Numbered from the stretch's first letter, positions 10,947 through 23,104 are shown. The stretch: 64,000 bases of DNA from Narthecium ossifragum (GCA_963920575.1 OY986965.1:27507342-27571341), one strand, 5' to 3'. Notes: generated by a model not told the origin, from the letters alone. Numbers and translations: made by a program.

Positions 10947-13900
10947 GGTTAATTGGTGATAACACCAGTTTAACAAAAATTATCATAAAAAACCCCCATT
11001 AGCTTGATTTTTAAGGTGAAAACTCCATTTAACAGGTTTATTTGGCTGGTGTAATTAAAAAAAGACTAAAATGCCCCTATAGGTAAACGTAATTAAAATA
11101 AGACTAAAATTGCATGGTGGTGGTGACGGCCTCGCAGCAGCGACGGATGGTCGCCGGAGTTGGTCGCCGGTGATCCTGGGCTTGATCGTCCCTGGGGAAG
11201 GAGAAGGATTCCACCGTCCCCATCCCCATCCCAAACTCCTTCTACTCGGCGTCTTGCGCCACATCCGGCGTCTCTTGCGGCCACCCAACATCCATCCACC
11301 ATCGCGGAAGTCACCATCATCGCTCCAACCACCGGAGGACCTCCCTGCGGCCACAGGAGAACTTCTCGTGACGTCCTCGACGGACTCCAACCGTCTCCAA
11401 CCCCCTACGACCTTGTCACGATGCCGTCCACCCCCTCTGCCGCCCTCCATCGCCGACGGAACCCCAACCCGAGATTCTCCTCTCACGGTCCTCTCACGGA
11501 TCTGGCGCCGCCACCACTCCATACCTCCGCCTCCGACCTCCCTGTCCCCATCCGGTCCCAGATCCGGATCCCTCTAACCCATCTTCGACCCGTCTCCAGC
11601 CCTCCTCTGACCAGATCTTGTAGGGATGCCAGATCTGGGGTTCAATGGAGTTGAGGGGCCATGGAAGCGGGGTTTTGGGAGGTTTCAGCGCCGAGTTCAG
11701 ACGAGGTGGAGCTCGGCGCGGGGTTCCGGGGATGTGAAAGGTAGCCGTTGGTGGCGGAGGTGGCGGCGATGGAGCGAGAGAGAGGGGAGTCCTCCAGGAT
11801 GGTGGAGCTCTACAGCTCTCTACTGGAGGTGATGGAGTCGAGTGGGCGGTGCTACTGGGGGAGGGCGGACGGTTGTGGATGCTCATCGCAGCGGGGAAGG
11901 AGGAGGCGAGAGGGCTGGCGGCGGAGGTGGCTTGAGAAGAGGGAGGCGAAGGTGGAGATCGATCCTGTGGAGAAGGAGAGGATGAGGGAGGGGACAACCC
12001 ACGTGGAGAAGCAGGAGAAAAGAAACCATGGATTCCTATTTTCTCCACTATTTTCATGGAAAATTAATGAAAAAAGTGGAAAAAAATATGTAAAAATATG
12101 TGAAAGTGAAAAAAATTAAAGACGATCAACCTTGGTGAGCCGACCCAATCCGAGGTGTGTCGGGCGTCCTGGCTCCCTTGATAAAAATCAAGAAAGACAA
12201 AAATGATGGAAAGAAAAAAATGGAGTGAAAAAGATAAAAATTAATTTAAAAATATGAAAATAAATTAAGAAAGATGAAAATGAATTAAGAAAGATGAAAA
12301 TGAATTCAGAAAGAAGAAAATGAATTTAGAAAGATGAAAATGAATTTAGACAGATGAAAATGCAAGTAAAAATATAAAAATGAATTCAGAAAGATGAAAA
12401 TGCAAGATAAATGAAAATGAATTTAGAAAGATGAAAATGAATTCAGAAAGATGAAAATGAATTCAGGAAGATGAAAATGAATTCAAAAAGATGAAAATGA
12501 ATTATCAAATAAGAAAATGAAATAAAAAACATGAAAATGAATTCAGAAAGATGAAAATGAATTGTGAAAGATGAAAATGGTTTTAGAAAGATGAAAATGT
12601 ATTTAAAAAGATGAAAATGAATTTAGAAAGATGAAAATGATTTTAAAAAGATGAAAATGAATTTAGAAAGATGAAAATGATATTAGAAAGATGAAAATGA
12701 ATTGTGAAAGATAAAAATGAATTTAGACAGATGAAAATGAATTGTGAAAGATGAAAATGAATTGTGAAAGATGAAAATGAATTCAGACAGATGAAAATGA
12801 ATTCAGAAAATGAAAATGGTCTATTTTCATCTTTCTGGTCTACTTTCATCTCTCTGGTATATTTTCATCTCTATGGTCTAAATTTATTTTCATCTTTCAA
12901 AAATCATTTTCATCTTTCAAAAATCATTTTCATCTTTCTGAAATCATTTTCATCTTTCATACATTTTCATCTTCTTAACTCTATTTTCATCATTTTAAAT
13001 CTATTTTATCATTTTAAAATTCATTTTCATCTTTCTAAATTCATTTTCATCTTTCATACATTTTCATCTTTTTAACTCTATTTTATCATTTTAAATCTAT
13101 TTTCATCTTCTTAACTTTATTTTTATCTTTTTAAATGCATTTTCATCTTTTTTAACTCTTCAAATTACAACTTAATTGGCTGAAATTCTCCATCAATAGT
13201 CTCTTCGGTCACATCCACTTTTCTTCTATAAATTATTTTCATCTCTCTGGTTTACTTTCATCTTTCTGGTCTATTTCCATTTCTACTTTCATCTCTCTGG
13301 TTTATTTTCATCTTTTTGGTCTATTTTCATCTTTATGGTCTATTTTCATCTCTCTGGTCTACTTTCATCTCTCTTGTCTATTTCCATCTCTACTTTCATC
13401 TCTCTGGTCTACTTTCATCTCTCTGGTCTATTTCCATCTCTATTTTCATCTTTCTGGTCTAGTCTTATCTTTCATATCATTTTCATCGTTCTAATCTATT
13501 TTCATCTTTCTCATTCATTTTCATCTCTCTGGTCTACTTTCATCTCTCTGGTCTATTTCCATCTCTACTTTCATCTCTCTGGTCTATTTTCATCTCTCTG
13601 GTCTACTTTCATCTCTCTTGTCTATTTTCATCTCTCTTGTCTATTTTCATCTCTCTGATCTATTTTCATCTTTCTGACAAAATGAATTCAGAAAGATGAA
13701 AATGAATTTAGACATATGAAAATGCAAGTAAAAATATAAAAATGAATTTAAAAAGATGAAAATGAATTCAGAAAGATGAAAATGAATTCAGAAATATGAA
13801 AATGCATGAAAGATGGAAATGAATTCAGAAAGATGAAAATGAATTCAGAAAGATGAAAATGAATTTAGACAGATGAAAATGCAAGTAAAAATATAAAAAT

Positions 13901-15161
13901 GAATTTAAAAAGATGAAAATGCAGAAAAATGAAAATGAATTCAGAAATATGAAAATGCAGGAAAGATGAAAATGAATTATCAAAGATGAAAATGAAATAA
14001 AAAACATGAAAATGAAATCAGAAAGATGAAAATGAATTGTGAAAGATGAAAATGTATTTAAAAAGATGAAAATGAAATGTGAAAGATGAAAATGAAATGT
14101 GAAAGATGAAAATACATACAATATGAAAATGAATTTAAAAAGATTAAAATAGAGTTAAAATGATGAAAATATATTTTTGTCAATTTTAGATGGACAATTT
14201 TCTAAATTTTTTGTGTAATTTTGATGCGTAAATTGTATTTTGATCAAAAAATTTCACAGCTCTTGCTCTCGGCTCGGATATGGGTTAAAGTCTGGATTGC
14301 TGCATCTGGATTTGATTGGATTGAGATGTGACTGAGCTTGATAGGCTGCATCAAGGCTTGGATCAATGTGGACTGAATCAATCCGATCCGGACTCAATTG
14401 GATCATGTGGGAATCGGGTCATGCCCAAGTGACTCAGCCTGGCTGAACCAGCTCACACGAGATGGTTGATCGGGGAAGACAACCTTGAGCGGGCTCCGAT
14501 GAGGTGGTGGGCGGCGAATCTCGTCGGATCTAGCCCGAAGATGGAGGAGGAAGGGTCGCATGGGTGAAGGGGAGTCGAATCTGGTACTAGGTGGTGCTGG
14601 GGACGTGGAAGGGTGGCGGGCTTCGGTGGAGGCGGTGCTGGATCCTTGAGGAAGGCGGCGAGCTCCGATGGAGGCGGTGCTGGATTCGAGAGGAGGACGG
14701 TCGTGCGGCGTCGATGCGTGCCGTCAGGGATGGTTGGGCGGCGGGGTGCTAGATCCGAAGGGGACGGCGAGTTTTAAGGACGGCTGAGCTCGAAGGGGTG
14801 TTGCCGGGCTTATCCAGGCGTTGGATATCGCCGGAAGGACGCCGGGGAAGGAGCGGCGGGGTCACGGTGGTCGGATCTGAGGTTGGGAGGGTTGCCGCAA
14901 GGGAGATCGCCGGGAAGGGGGTTGTTGCTGGAGTGGGTGGGTGGCGGAGATGACAAGGATTTTCTCGCCGGAGGAGAGAGAGGAGAGAGAAAAGGATGGA
15001 ATTAAAAAAATAAATTTAAAACTATGAAAAAGCGTATTATTGTCTTTTTGAGGTGATTTGGGGTTATTCATCTGAAAAAAGTGAAGCTGGGGTTTTTGAC
15101 AAGAAATATGGGGTCTTGGACAGAGGGGGGGCTAAATTTGAGATTTTGGCCTAGAACCTCT
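10947..15161. mobile_element. 4.2-kb non-coding element with GC-rich arms and palindromic minisatellite core
   Basis: It is flanked by a 9-10 bp direct repeat, (t)ttttttatt, at 10937-10946 and 15161-15170, inside the split MITE; this fits a Mutator-like 9-bp TSD. The right end (read inward) has spaced CAAAAACCCC / CAAATTTAGCCCC blocks. The left end has looser ATAAAAAACCCCC similarity, so the terminal repeats are degenerate. The arms (11100-12000 and 14450-14960) are GC-rich and strand-skewed, as in gene-capturing elements, but I recognise no captured protein. Open frames of 100-190 codons there overlap on both strands and are composition artefacts. The T-rich TSD makes the exact ends uncertain by a base or two. 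Confidence 0.6.
12230..14165. repeat. Strand-switching ~19-20 bp minisatellite (AGAAAGATGAAAATGAATT)
   Basis: Dozens of copies of a purine-rich unit (GAAAGATGAAAATGAATTY) run forward from about 12230 to 12815. The array then flips to the complementary orientation (TTTTCATCTYTCTGG...) from about 12825 to 13675, and flips back to forward from 13680 to 14165. The inverted block has its own variant (TCTCTGGTCTA between units). The result is a long near-palindrome able to fold on itself. Encoded FHLS-rich open frames are repeats in translation, not genes. Confidence 0.9.
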
Positions 15162-15262
15162 TTTTTTATTTCCATTCTTTAATTCTATTTTTTCTAACCT
15201 TTTTCCCTTGACCCACATTTTCTAACCCCTTACCCACTTTTTATCCCCATTCTTTAAATGCT

Positions 15263-16121
15263 TTGTACCCACCACGTTAAATTCGCGGTTGACAGTCCAT
15301 GTGCCATGTGGCCCACGTCTCTGACTAACATCCTTCTCCCCATTTAATACAACGTACGTTCCCAACAAAGTTTGTCATCAAAATAAACCTAGCTAGCAAA
15401 ATTGAGAGTGGAAAAAGATTCGTATACATGGGTTGTATGTACACAAATGTTTATCGTTGAATTGAATCAGAAACACATTCTGATTCAATCCAACGGACAC
15501 TGTTTTAGGTACATGGTACATGTCATGTACCCAAAACAGTGCTCATTGAGAGTTGAGGCAGCGCCTACGTTGACCTGCAATCTCAAAAGAGTAGGTACAT
15601 GATCTATTATGTGTACATAACAGATGATTATTCGGTCACAACGTACTACGTGACAGCTTATTACTTTTTTATTTAATTAATTATTAAGTAATTATCGAAT
15701 GATTAGAAGAGAAAAATAAAAAGTCGGTGATTATTATAACGACCGCACTAGAAACAGATGGCTTATTATTACTCCTTATTTCATTCATCACAGATGGCTT
15801 AATATATATTACTCCATGCATGCTTTCCAGCTCACAACTTAAATAAAAAAGAGAAACATATCACTTTTTATTATTACTCCTATTCCACCTCTCAAAACAC
15901 CATCATATATGGCACTAGAAAGGCGACACATAACAACACTATCATAATACTGCGTACTAGCTCACACCAACCAGCAAACAAGCACTCCATTCACTGGAAT
16001 AATCCAGAGAACATTCTCTCACACTAATAAATCACACCACCATAATCTAATGTTATTCCAGCACCATTAGTTCAGCTGCATCTTTTCTCTCAATACCACA
16101 AGCCATCTCTGCACGTCCATC
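15263..16121. other. LTP1 downstream region
   Basis: AT-rich intergenic sequence 3' of the first LTP gene. It contains two short hairpins (listed separately) and the presumed LTP 3'UTR near 16000-16121. No gene is supported. Confidence 0.5.
15461..15541. other. Two adjacent short hairpins
   Basis: First stem: attgaatcagaa (15461-15472) with ttctgattcaat (15478-15489), 12 perfect pairs and a 5-nt loop. Second stem: cactgttttaggtacatg (15498-15515) with catgtacccaaaacagtg (15524-15541), 17 of 18 paired and an 8-nt loop. The stems are too short for a typical plant miRNA precursor. They may be part of a small foldback element or a transcript-end structure. Confidence 0.6.
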
Positions 16122-16625
16122 TCAATGCACTCTGCAATTAACAAACAAAATAATGCACAATAAGTGACACTTTATATATACACACAGTAATTTTAATTAA
16201 GGTGAGGCAAAAGCTAGTTATTAGAGCTCTATGGAAATGATGGGAGTATACTTGGAGCAGTCGGTCGAAGTGCCGATCTTGTAGGGAATGGAGACGCCGC
16301 ACTTGGCAGGGAGCCCGCTGGCGAGGCGGATGATGGACGGCGTGCCGAACTGCGTCGCCGCGTCCTTCAGGCATTGGCAGGCCGCGCGGCGGTCGCCCCC
16401 GGTCTTAGCCAAGGTTACCAGGCCGCTTATGCCGTCGCAGCATCCCGTTGGCACGGGGCCGCCTCCCGCTTGGATGTAGTTGATGCATGGCGACAGGTCT
16501 TGGTACACCGTCGAACAACTGAGCGCGGCTTGCGCGCCGCGCGCCGCTAGCAGCATCACCGCCAGCGCGGCGACGAGCGCTACGGCTGCAGGGATCGCTG
16601 CCGGGCGCGGAGTGGGCCGTGCCAT
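16122..16625 (-). CDS. Non-specific lipid-transfer protein type 1 (nsLTP1), copy 1
   Basis: Exon 1 16252-16625 and exon 2 16122-16131 (10 bp) join to 127 residues ending S-K-V-H. The GT at 16250-16251 and AG at 16132-16133 give phase 2, the standard position of the LTP1 intron. A hydrophobic signal peptide (~34 residues, ending GAQA) precedes a mature chain LSCSTVYQDLSPC... with all eight cysteines in the LTP1 order C-x9-C-x14-CC-x19-CxC-x23-C-x13-C. LTP1s are secreted, disulfide-bonded lipid carriers used in cuticle, pollen/tapetum and defence functions. It differs from the other three copies in its GGGPVPTGCC segment and longer CxC-C loop, so it is the most diverged member. A TATA box lies ~85 bp upstream of the ATG. 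The coding part is strongly GC-rich. Confidence 0.94.
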
Positions 16626-16706
16626 GACTAGCTTACGAGCTCGCGAGATCTTGGTTTATGGTGATGCAGAGTGTAGTGCTAGGATTGATGGCGGGGGGAT
16701 GGGGGG

Positions 16707-16714
16707 ATTTATAG
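16707..16714 (-). promoter_or_regulatory. TATA box of LTP copy 1
   Basis: CTATAAAT on the minus strand, about 85 bp before the ATG at 16625. The same block (gatttatagatgaggaatagg) recurs in the duplicated upstream fragment at 18785-18890. Confidence 0.7.
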
Positions 16715-16751
16715 ATGAGGAATAGGCTTTATGCGGACCTAGATGCTGTGT

Positions 16752-17890
16752 TTGGTTAGGGGAATGTAAATATGCTGGGATGAATAATGGGATAAAGCTA
16801 TTCTACTTGTGTTGTTTGATTGAAAATTAAGGATAAATCAGTAATGTTTGAATGGAAATATTGGAATAGTATTAGGCATCGGTAGGACCGAAGAGTAAAT
16901 TTCAAAATTGAAATTTTTATAGAATATATTAGGAGTTTAATTAATAATATGATAATGTATATGATATTCACATGGACTTTCATAATTAATAATATTATAA
17001 TATATATAATATATAATATTCCTATTTCATGGTTTTAATATTATGATCACTTATTCACCTTGCCTTTCAAATCATATATTTGACATAATCAATCAGACTA
17101 AAGTAGAATAAATTATAATTATATACACAAACAAATCGGTTTATTTTAAATTAATTTAAAAATAAAATAAACAAGAAACCATCATTCGTTTCTAGACTAG
17201 ATCCATCAATGTAAAAAAAATAAGCCATGAGGATAATAAAGCAAATAAGAATTACGTAAACAACTGTAGAATAAAACTCCGGACACTGACCGTCAAGCTT
17301 TGGTTCCAGCGAGGGAAGAGCTCTTTCACAGACCGTCGAGCATTGGTTCTGGCGAGCGAATAAGCTCTTCACATCCTGCGACTTCGGATCCGTTCCGGGA
17401 AGGAGCGTCTCACCAGGTTCCCACCGTCGAACAGGCTGCGATGGTGAGATGGAAGATGAGATCGACGAGGAACGGAGAGGAGAAAGGCATCGATAGCTTT
17501 GAGCGCCGCAGCTGGACGGAGTTGCGTCCATCTCGGAGAGGAGAGGACCACGAGAGGGTTAAAAGGAACCCCGCAAAGGTGGTCGTTGAGCTATGGTTCC
17601 GCACGGTGGCCGCTGAGCTGAAGAAGCTCTTCAAATCCAGAGAGGAGAAAGGCATCGATCGTGTAGATGAAGCTCAGATCGTGTAGATGGAATCGGGGTG
17701 TGTGAACACGTCGACCGTCTCGTGCACGCATTCCAATAAAAATCTCGTATCAAAATCATATTTACTAATACCGGGATAGGAATTCAATGATGGAATAGGA
17801 TTACATGACGTGGAGCTGAGGGCTTATTCTAGCTTTTATTCCAATCATGGAATAATGTTTGTTTGGTTATAATTCCGGGATAGCTCGATG
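16752..17890. mobile_element. ~1.1-kb insertion in the LTP copy 1 upstream region
   Basis: Sequence at 16669-16751 and again from ~17890 to 18075 is contiguous in the paralogous fragment at 18785-19075. The 1.1 kb in between is therefore extra here. It opens with TTTGGTTAGGGGAATG and closes with TTTGGTTATAATTCCGGGATAG, both of the style of small DNA elements. The middle (17280-17700) has G/A-rich short repeats (GAGGAGAAAGGCATCGAT occurs twice). It has no gene. Boundaries are good to ~10 bp; I cannot see a clean target duplication. Confidence 0.6.
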
Positions 17891-18174
17891 TTGTTAAGTT
17901 TTTTTCTTTTTTTTTTCCGATTAGAAGAAGGCAATGCAATGGTGCACTGTGATTGAGACATGATGCGTGATGAAAGGAAATAGTTTGGTCGTTTATTAAA
18001 CCCGTGACAAGGGTTGGTCCCACGACGCGAATGATAGATATATGTCACGAGAGCAGCGCTAAATAAGTCGGTCACCACTCGCCAATGGCATGACACGCAC
18101 CTCCGATGTCACGTGCTAGCGGATCATGGTCGAGCCAAAACGAAATTAAAATATTCAGCATCCAATCAAAACTC

Positions 18175-18784
18175 AATTTAAGCCGCTGAGGGGTTCAGAG
18201 GGGGATAAAATGGGGTTATCCCCACCTTAATCCCGTACCAAACAAGTTTCGATTTTCTCACCATGGTTTTTTTCATTCAGGATCCTTGCCTCCTTGGATA
18301 TGATTATTGACATATATCCCTAGTTCGCGATATCTTCTATAGTTCTATGTCCGAATGACCGCAAAAACTTATACCAAATTACCAACGCCAATAGAGGGCA
18401 TAATTCTATAAATTAAATAGTTAATTCATTCAAAAATTTGCTTCATCCATTACAAGCCACTCTCTTTATATAAAGGTGTAGATCCTAACCTATTATGAAA
18501 CTTATTAAAACCAACAAACTAAAGAGTAAAGTGACAATCAGCAAATCATAAATAGGGAACTAAACTAGATATTCCTAGTGATCCAAGGAAATTAGGAAAG
18601 AATAAATAAATTAGGAAATAATCATTTGATTAGGAAAATCAAATATCTCTAAGGATCCCAAACAAACTAGGAAACTAGCGAGATCCATTTTTGATAGGTC
18701 CCCATATTTGATAGGAATTGGTGACGCATCGAATCATAATCGAGTTGCTTTACGATGATCCATGTGATAGGCGTAGGCTACCTG
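18175..18784. other. Intergenic, MITE-like fragment and LTR-leader-like AT-rich DNA
   Basis: 18190-18250 has the GGGGTTATCC...CCGTACCAAACAAG pattern of the small elements seen elsewhere. 18480-18720 is AT-rich with repeated TTAGGAAA blocks resembling 34600-34690. No gene is seen; an LTP coding copy expected from the flanking duplication is absent. Confidence 0.4.
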
Positions 18785-19075
18785 TCCTACATCAAGAGTG
18801 TAATGCTAGGATTGATGGTGGGGGGCTTTATAGATGAGGAATAGGTTTTTTGCGGACCTAAAAAAGGTTGTGACGCTGTTTATCTTGGTTTTTTTTTGTA
18901 ATAGAAGACGGCAATGGTGCACTGCATGTGATCAATATATACATGATGCATTAATGAAAGGAAAGGAAATAGTTTGGTTGTTTATTAAGCCCGTGACGTG
19001 CGTTGGTCCCACGACGCGAGTGATATATATACACACGCGCACCGGAGCAACCTAAAATAAGTCCCAATTCGTCGA
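18785..19075 (-). repeat. Orphan duplicate of the LTP copy 1 upstream region
   Basis: It matches 16669-16751 and then 17890-18075 in the same order: TGCTAGGATTGATGG, TTTATAGATGAGGAATAGG, GCGGACCTA, AATGGTGCACTG, GGAAATAGTTTGGT, GGTTGGTCCCACGACGCGA. The homology stops at 19075 and resumes at 26434-26530 (CGCCAATGGCATGGCACGC...), so the two halves are split by the element at 19076-26431. No LTP coding sequence remains beside it, so it is a promoter without a gene. Confidence 0.8.
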
Positions 19076-19413
19076 GGGTCAGGTTAAATATATCAAAAGA
19101 ATTATTAGATACATCACACCGTCTTATTCGGTTTAAAAAAAAACCAAACACTATATTATACTAGAGGGAATCTGTGCCCCTGTCATGGTTTAATTGCACG
19201 GTTGTTGTCAATTTATGTCTTTTCATATCCAGTGTACTCTTATTTTTAAAAAAATTAATATATTGGATCAAAACATATGAATTACCCAATAAAAAGATGG
19301 CAATGATTTAGAAAATCAATCCAGACGTGATACATGATCTTTAAATTTTATGTAGCAAGCAAAAGATTTTAAAATGATGAAATGTAGGTATAATAAAAAC
19401 TAATTTCTTTACA

Positions 19414-20043
19414 ATCAATCAAAATTGATCTCAATGTGTTATTTATTTAGAATATCTATGGACATAATATATTCCTAATCAAAGCTTATCCTTCAATAAA
19501 TTAAAAGGACATTGAGTCTGGTTGGTTGCATAGCAGAGCATCAATCAAAATTAATCTCAATTTGTTATTTATTTAGAATATCTATGGATATAATATATTC
19601 CTAATCGAAGCTTATCCTTCAATAAATTAAAAGGACATTGAGTCCGGTTGGTTGCATAGCAGAGCATCAATCAAAATTGATCTCAATGTGTTATTTATTT
19701 AGAATATCTATGGACATAATATATTCCTAATCGAAGCTTATCCTTCAATAAATTAAAAGGACATTGAGTCCGGTTGATTGCATAGCAGAGCATCAATCAA
19801 AATTAATCTCAATGTGTTATTTATTTAGAATATCTATGGACATAATATATTCCTAATTGAAGCTTATCCTTCAATAAATTAAAAGGACATTGAGTCCGAT
19901 TGGTTGCATAGCAGAACATCAATCAAAATTAATCTCAATGTGTTATTTATTTAGAATATCTATGGACATAATATATTCTTAATTGAAACTTATCCTTCAA
20001 TAAATTAAAAGGACATTGAGTCCGGTTGGTTGCATAGCATCCA
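19414..20043. repeat. Tandem array, five copies of a 126-bp unit
   Basis: Units start at 19414, 19540, 19666, 19792 and 19918 with the phrase atcaatcaaaatt, an exact 126-bp spacing. Each contains TTATTTATTTAGAATATC and ends GGTTGGTTGCATAGCAGAG. Copies differ by a few substitutions and no indels, which suggests recent expansion. It stops exactly at the GC-rich segment that follows. Confidence 0.97.
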
Positions 20044-20152
20044 TTTACCACCCACTATCAAGTCATAGCCTCATTGACACCTCCATTTATAGTCCACTAA
20101 TCTTAACAGTTGGATCAACCCCTGCCCCCAATTTCCTTAAATCTCCGCCACG

Positions 20153-20790
20153 TCACCCACGTTCTCTCCTCCAACCTCCCCCCCCCCCTCGTTCTCCTCC
20201 AATAATCGTGAACCCAACTCCGAGCGGCCGTTGCTGACCGACACCGGCGATCTCACCGTCCCTCCGTAACTCCACCCATGAACAACCTCCACCGGTACCT
20301 CTCCTCCCTGCCGAGATCAGCCGCAACCCCTTCCTCACACGGCCACGCCCATCGTCGGAACCCACGACCCCCCCAACGCCGATCCTCACCGCAGGAGGAG
20401 CCAATAATGCCAGGCGGTGGGAGATAGCCGGGGAGACATCCACTGGCTCGCTGGCGGTTCTTTTCCTCCCCCGTCGCTCAGATCTCGGGTTGCTCTGGTC
20501 AGCAGAGTTCAAAATGTCGTCTTCAACTGCTAGGGGCTTCGGGGTCAGACCCGACGTTGACGGCGACGTGCTGGTCCCGGGGTCGCTTGAAGGTCGGGCT
20601 TTAGATCTGGAGGGAGATATTGAAGGTGGCGCGATCGTGGGGGTCTTGAAGGCCGGTCTTCCAACGGCGAGGTGGGAGACAGCGGTGCGATACTTCTTCT
20701 TGAGCCGACGAAGTTTCTTCATGAACTTTTCGACGCCGCCAGCAAGCTTGTCACCGTGGATGACGGTGCTGGCATCCACCACTGCCACCG
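20153..20790 (-). pseudogene. Unidentified open frame split by the solo LTR
   Basis: The minus-strand frame reads ASTVIHGDKLAGGVEKF, then a basic MKKLRRLKKKYRTAVSHL stretch, then a proline/serine/charged tail. If the LTR and one copy of its 5-bp TSD are removed, the frame runs on without a stop into 25777-25960 (...VFGGCDSSKGIAV|AVVDAST...). A continuous coding-like frame of more than 250 codons thus existed before the LTR landed. I do not recognise the family. It may be a captured gene piece inside the TIR element, or chance in GC-rich DNA. Confidence 0.35.
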
Positions 20791-23104
20791 TGTGAGGACC
20801 CGTTCCTCCGACCCGGTCCGACCGCTTGGGTCGAGGGTCTGGTTCTGGTAGTTTTGGGCTCGGTTGGCCTTGCTTTGCGATCCCCGCTGATCGTTGCAGC
20901 TCCAGGGGTAATTTGGTAAATTACTCTCGTGGAATTGGTTCCACACACGAGTAGCGCACACACGGCCCTGTAATGATATATGTGCTTGATTAGATTCCTA
21001 GAAGTGCTCCAGATCGTGGGATCTGAGCCCGATCGCGAAGATCGGGGCTTGAGTGATCGGACGACCAGATGAAGATTCAATAGATGATATAAAAGCTTAA
21101 GTTAAGTTTAGAGCATTGTAGCCTTCTTTAACCCGAGAAGAGAGGAATCAATAGAGGGGCGGCGGCTCAGCCCGAGAGAGAAGAGAGGAGGAGAGGAAGC
21201 GGGCGCGCATTCCGTCAGATGACGGCGACCGCGGCAGGAAGAACGACAACAATGGCAACGGTGCTCGACGGCTGAGGAGAGGAACCAGCGGAGGTGATCA
21301 ACTGCGACGAGAGGAGTCTGAGGCGTGCGCCGGTGGTGCTTGCGGCTGGAGAAGAAGGGGAAGGACGCGGGCTCGACGCTAGAGGTAGGGTTGCTTCCCT
21401 AAACCTGGTTTAGAACTCTACTAGAGTAGAATAGGGTTGGATGATTTGTGGTTTGAGATTCCGGCTTCCTTTCCTCTATGCTCTTCATGGGGTTTTCGCT
21501 AATTGCTAGGCTATGCCCTGTTTCTCTGATTGTCTTCCTTGCCATGCTATGCCCTGCCATGGTTTTTGCTTGGGTTGTTTGTGATCTACTAAATTGCCTG
21601 AGATGTTTGGGTTTCTCTGTTTCCTTCCCCTGTCCTTTGGCCGGTTGGATGCCGGGGTTCCCCCAGCTTCCCTCCCTCCGAACTTGATCGATTTTTCTTT
21701 TGTTTCTCCTTGCTGCCGGTGGTTGCTTGGCTTCGATTATCCCCTTCCCGGTGAAGCCCCTTGAGGACTGGCTCCAAGCTACTATCAAGTTCAATTTCCT
21801 TCATACTAGGCTTGCCTTCTGGTTGCCTCGACTCAACCGGGGTGCTAAGTTCTAAAGGTGTTCGATGAAATGCCGCAGAGGGGTGTTGAACCGCTGCTAT
21901 GATGGACCTTCCTCTTCCTTCGTTGATGCAATGCCATGCTCGCTTCCTTATCTTGTCTGTCATGCTTACCTTCTGGCAGCTATGTCGTACTTATGATTAT
22001 GCCATGCTTAGAAATGCTTTTGTCATGCTTGCTTGCTAGACACTGTAATAGTACCGCTATACCTCACCCACATGTTTGTTATGCCTCTGCTGCCCTAGCC
22101 TCCGCTATGCTTAGCTTCATGTTGCTATGCTTGGTTTTCATGCTTACTGCCATGTCCTTTCTTTGTCTCCTTTCTGCTCACTCGCTGATGCCGTTAAGTC
22201 ATGCTTACTACGAAGAGTAATAGGATGAGTAGTCCCCTATGCTATTCTCTGCTTCTTCAGAACATCGGTCATGCTTCGTTCCTAATGTTGGTTTTCCTGT
22301 ATTATTTAGATATTCTTTTATTTCATCGGGATTGTTGGATCTTAAATTGAGTCGGCTTGATCTATAATGCATACATTTTTCATTGGGTTTTTTGATTGAA
22401 CATATATTGTCTCAAGCTGTGCACATTATTGACTTTATGCAAGTGTGTGGCTTAGATGTACCTCTACGATTAAGTTCCATGCCAATTGATCATTGATCCT
22501 GTGCTAGATGCTAAATGCTAATCTTCAGTGCACTATGTTATGCTCTCAATCAATTCCGGTGATCTAATACTAGCCTCGCAAATTCTCATATTCCCATGCT
22601 GGATATATACCTCACGCCTGCCTTGCAGAAATTCATCCTTTTACCGATCTGTGGATTAACCAAGGGGTGATAACCCTTGGAAATGTTTATATTAAATGGG
22701 TCGAGGTTGTGCTAGATGTTTAATCTGTTTCTTAATACTATGGAAATGCTTATATTGTGCGGGCCAGTGGTGCCCTGTTAACTGATTAGCTAGGGGTGTG
22801 CCCATTGTACAATTTCTGGTTGACGGCGGTGCATGCCGTCGTAATGCCGAAATTTGGATTGAAATATGTCGACTGCTTGTGGTGGTTATGCATTGACCCG
22901 TATTATGTGTATGGTTAAGTAATTGTTATTTCTTGTTGTACGTTAATAGCTTAGCTCCCTCTTTTATCATATTGTATGCTATATTGGACATGCTTGATGA
23001 GATGTCATATAGAGACACCTGGGCATAGTTGCTTATATAGGCTCATGCATGTTGTATGCATTAGAAGCATTGAGGCTAGGTGGTAGGCGATGGGTTCGAT
23101 CGCC

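Larger units (their letters stand above)
10832..15262 (+). repeat. Second MITE-like element, split by a 4.2-kb insertion
   Basis: The left part (10832-10946) and right part (15162-15262) line up with consecutive segments of the 10606-10830 copy: ...CACCATCACTCTGCTTTTT on the left and TTTCTAACC...CCATTCTTTAA on the right. The join sits in its T-run, which fixes the insertion site of the large element and shows the MITE was there first. Confidence 0.65.

Noticed and set aside
11055..12119. Several overlapping 100-190 codon open frames on both strands
   Set aside because: GC-rich, strongly strand-skewed DNA gives stop-poor frames on both strands; none has a domain, splice logic or homology I recognise.
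12643..14121. Long FHLS/FIFL-repeat open frames
   Set aside because: Pure translation of the minisatellite; the same peptide appears from several frames and both strands.
12230..14165. CRISPR-like regular repeats
   Set aside because: Plant nuclear context; repeats are head-to-tail without unique spacers and switch strand.
15498..15541. miRNA precursor
   Set aside because: Stem too short, loop tiny, no match to a known plant miRNA.
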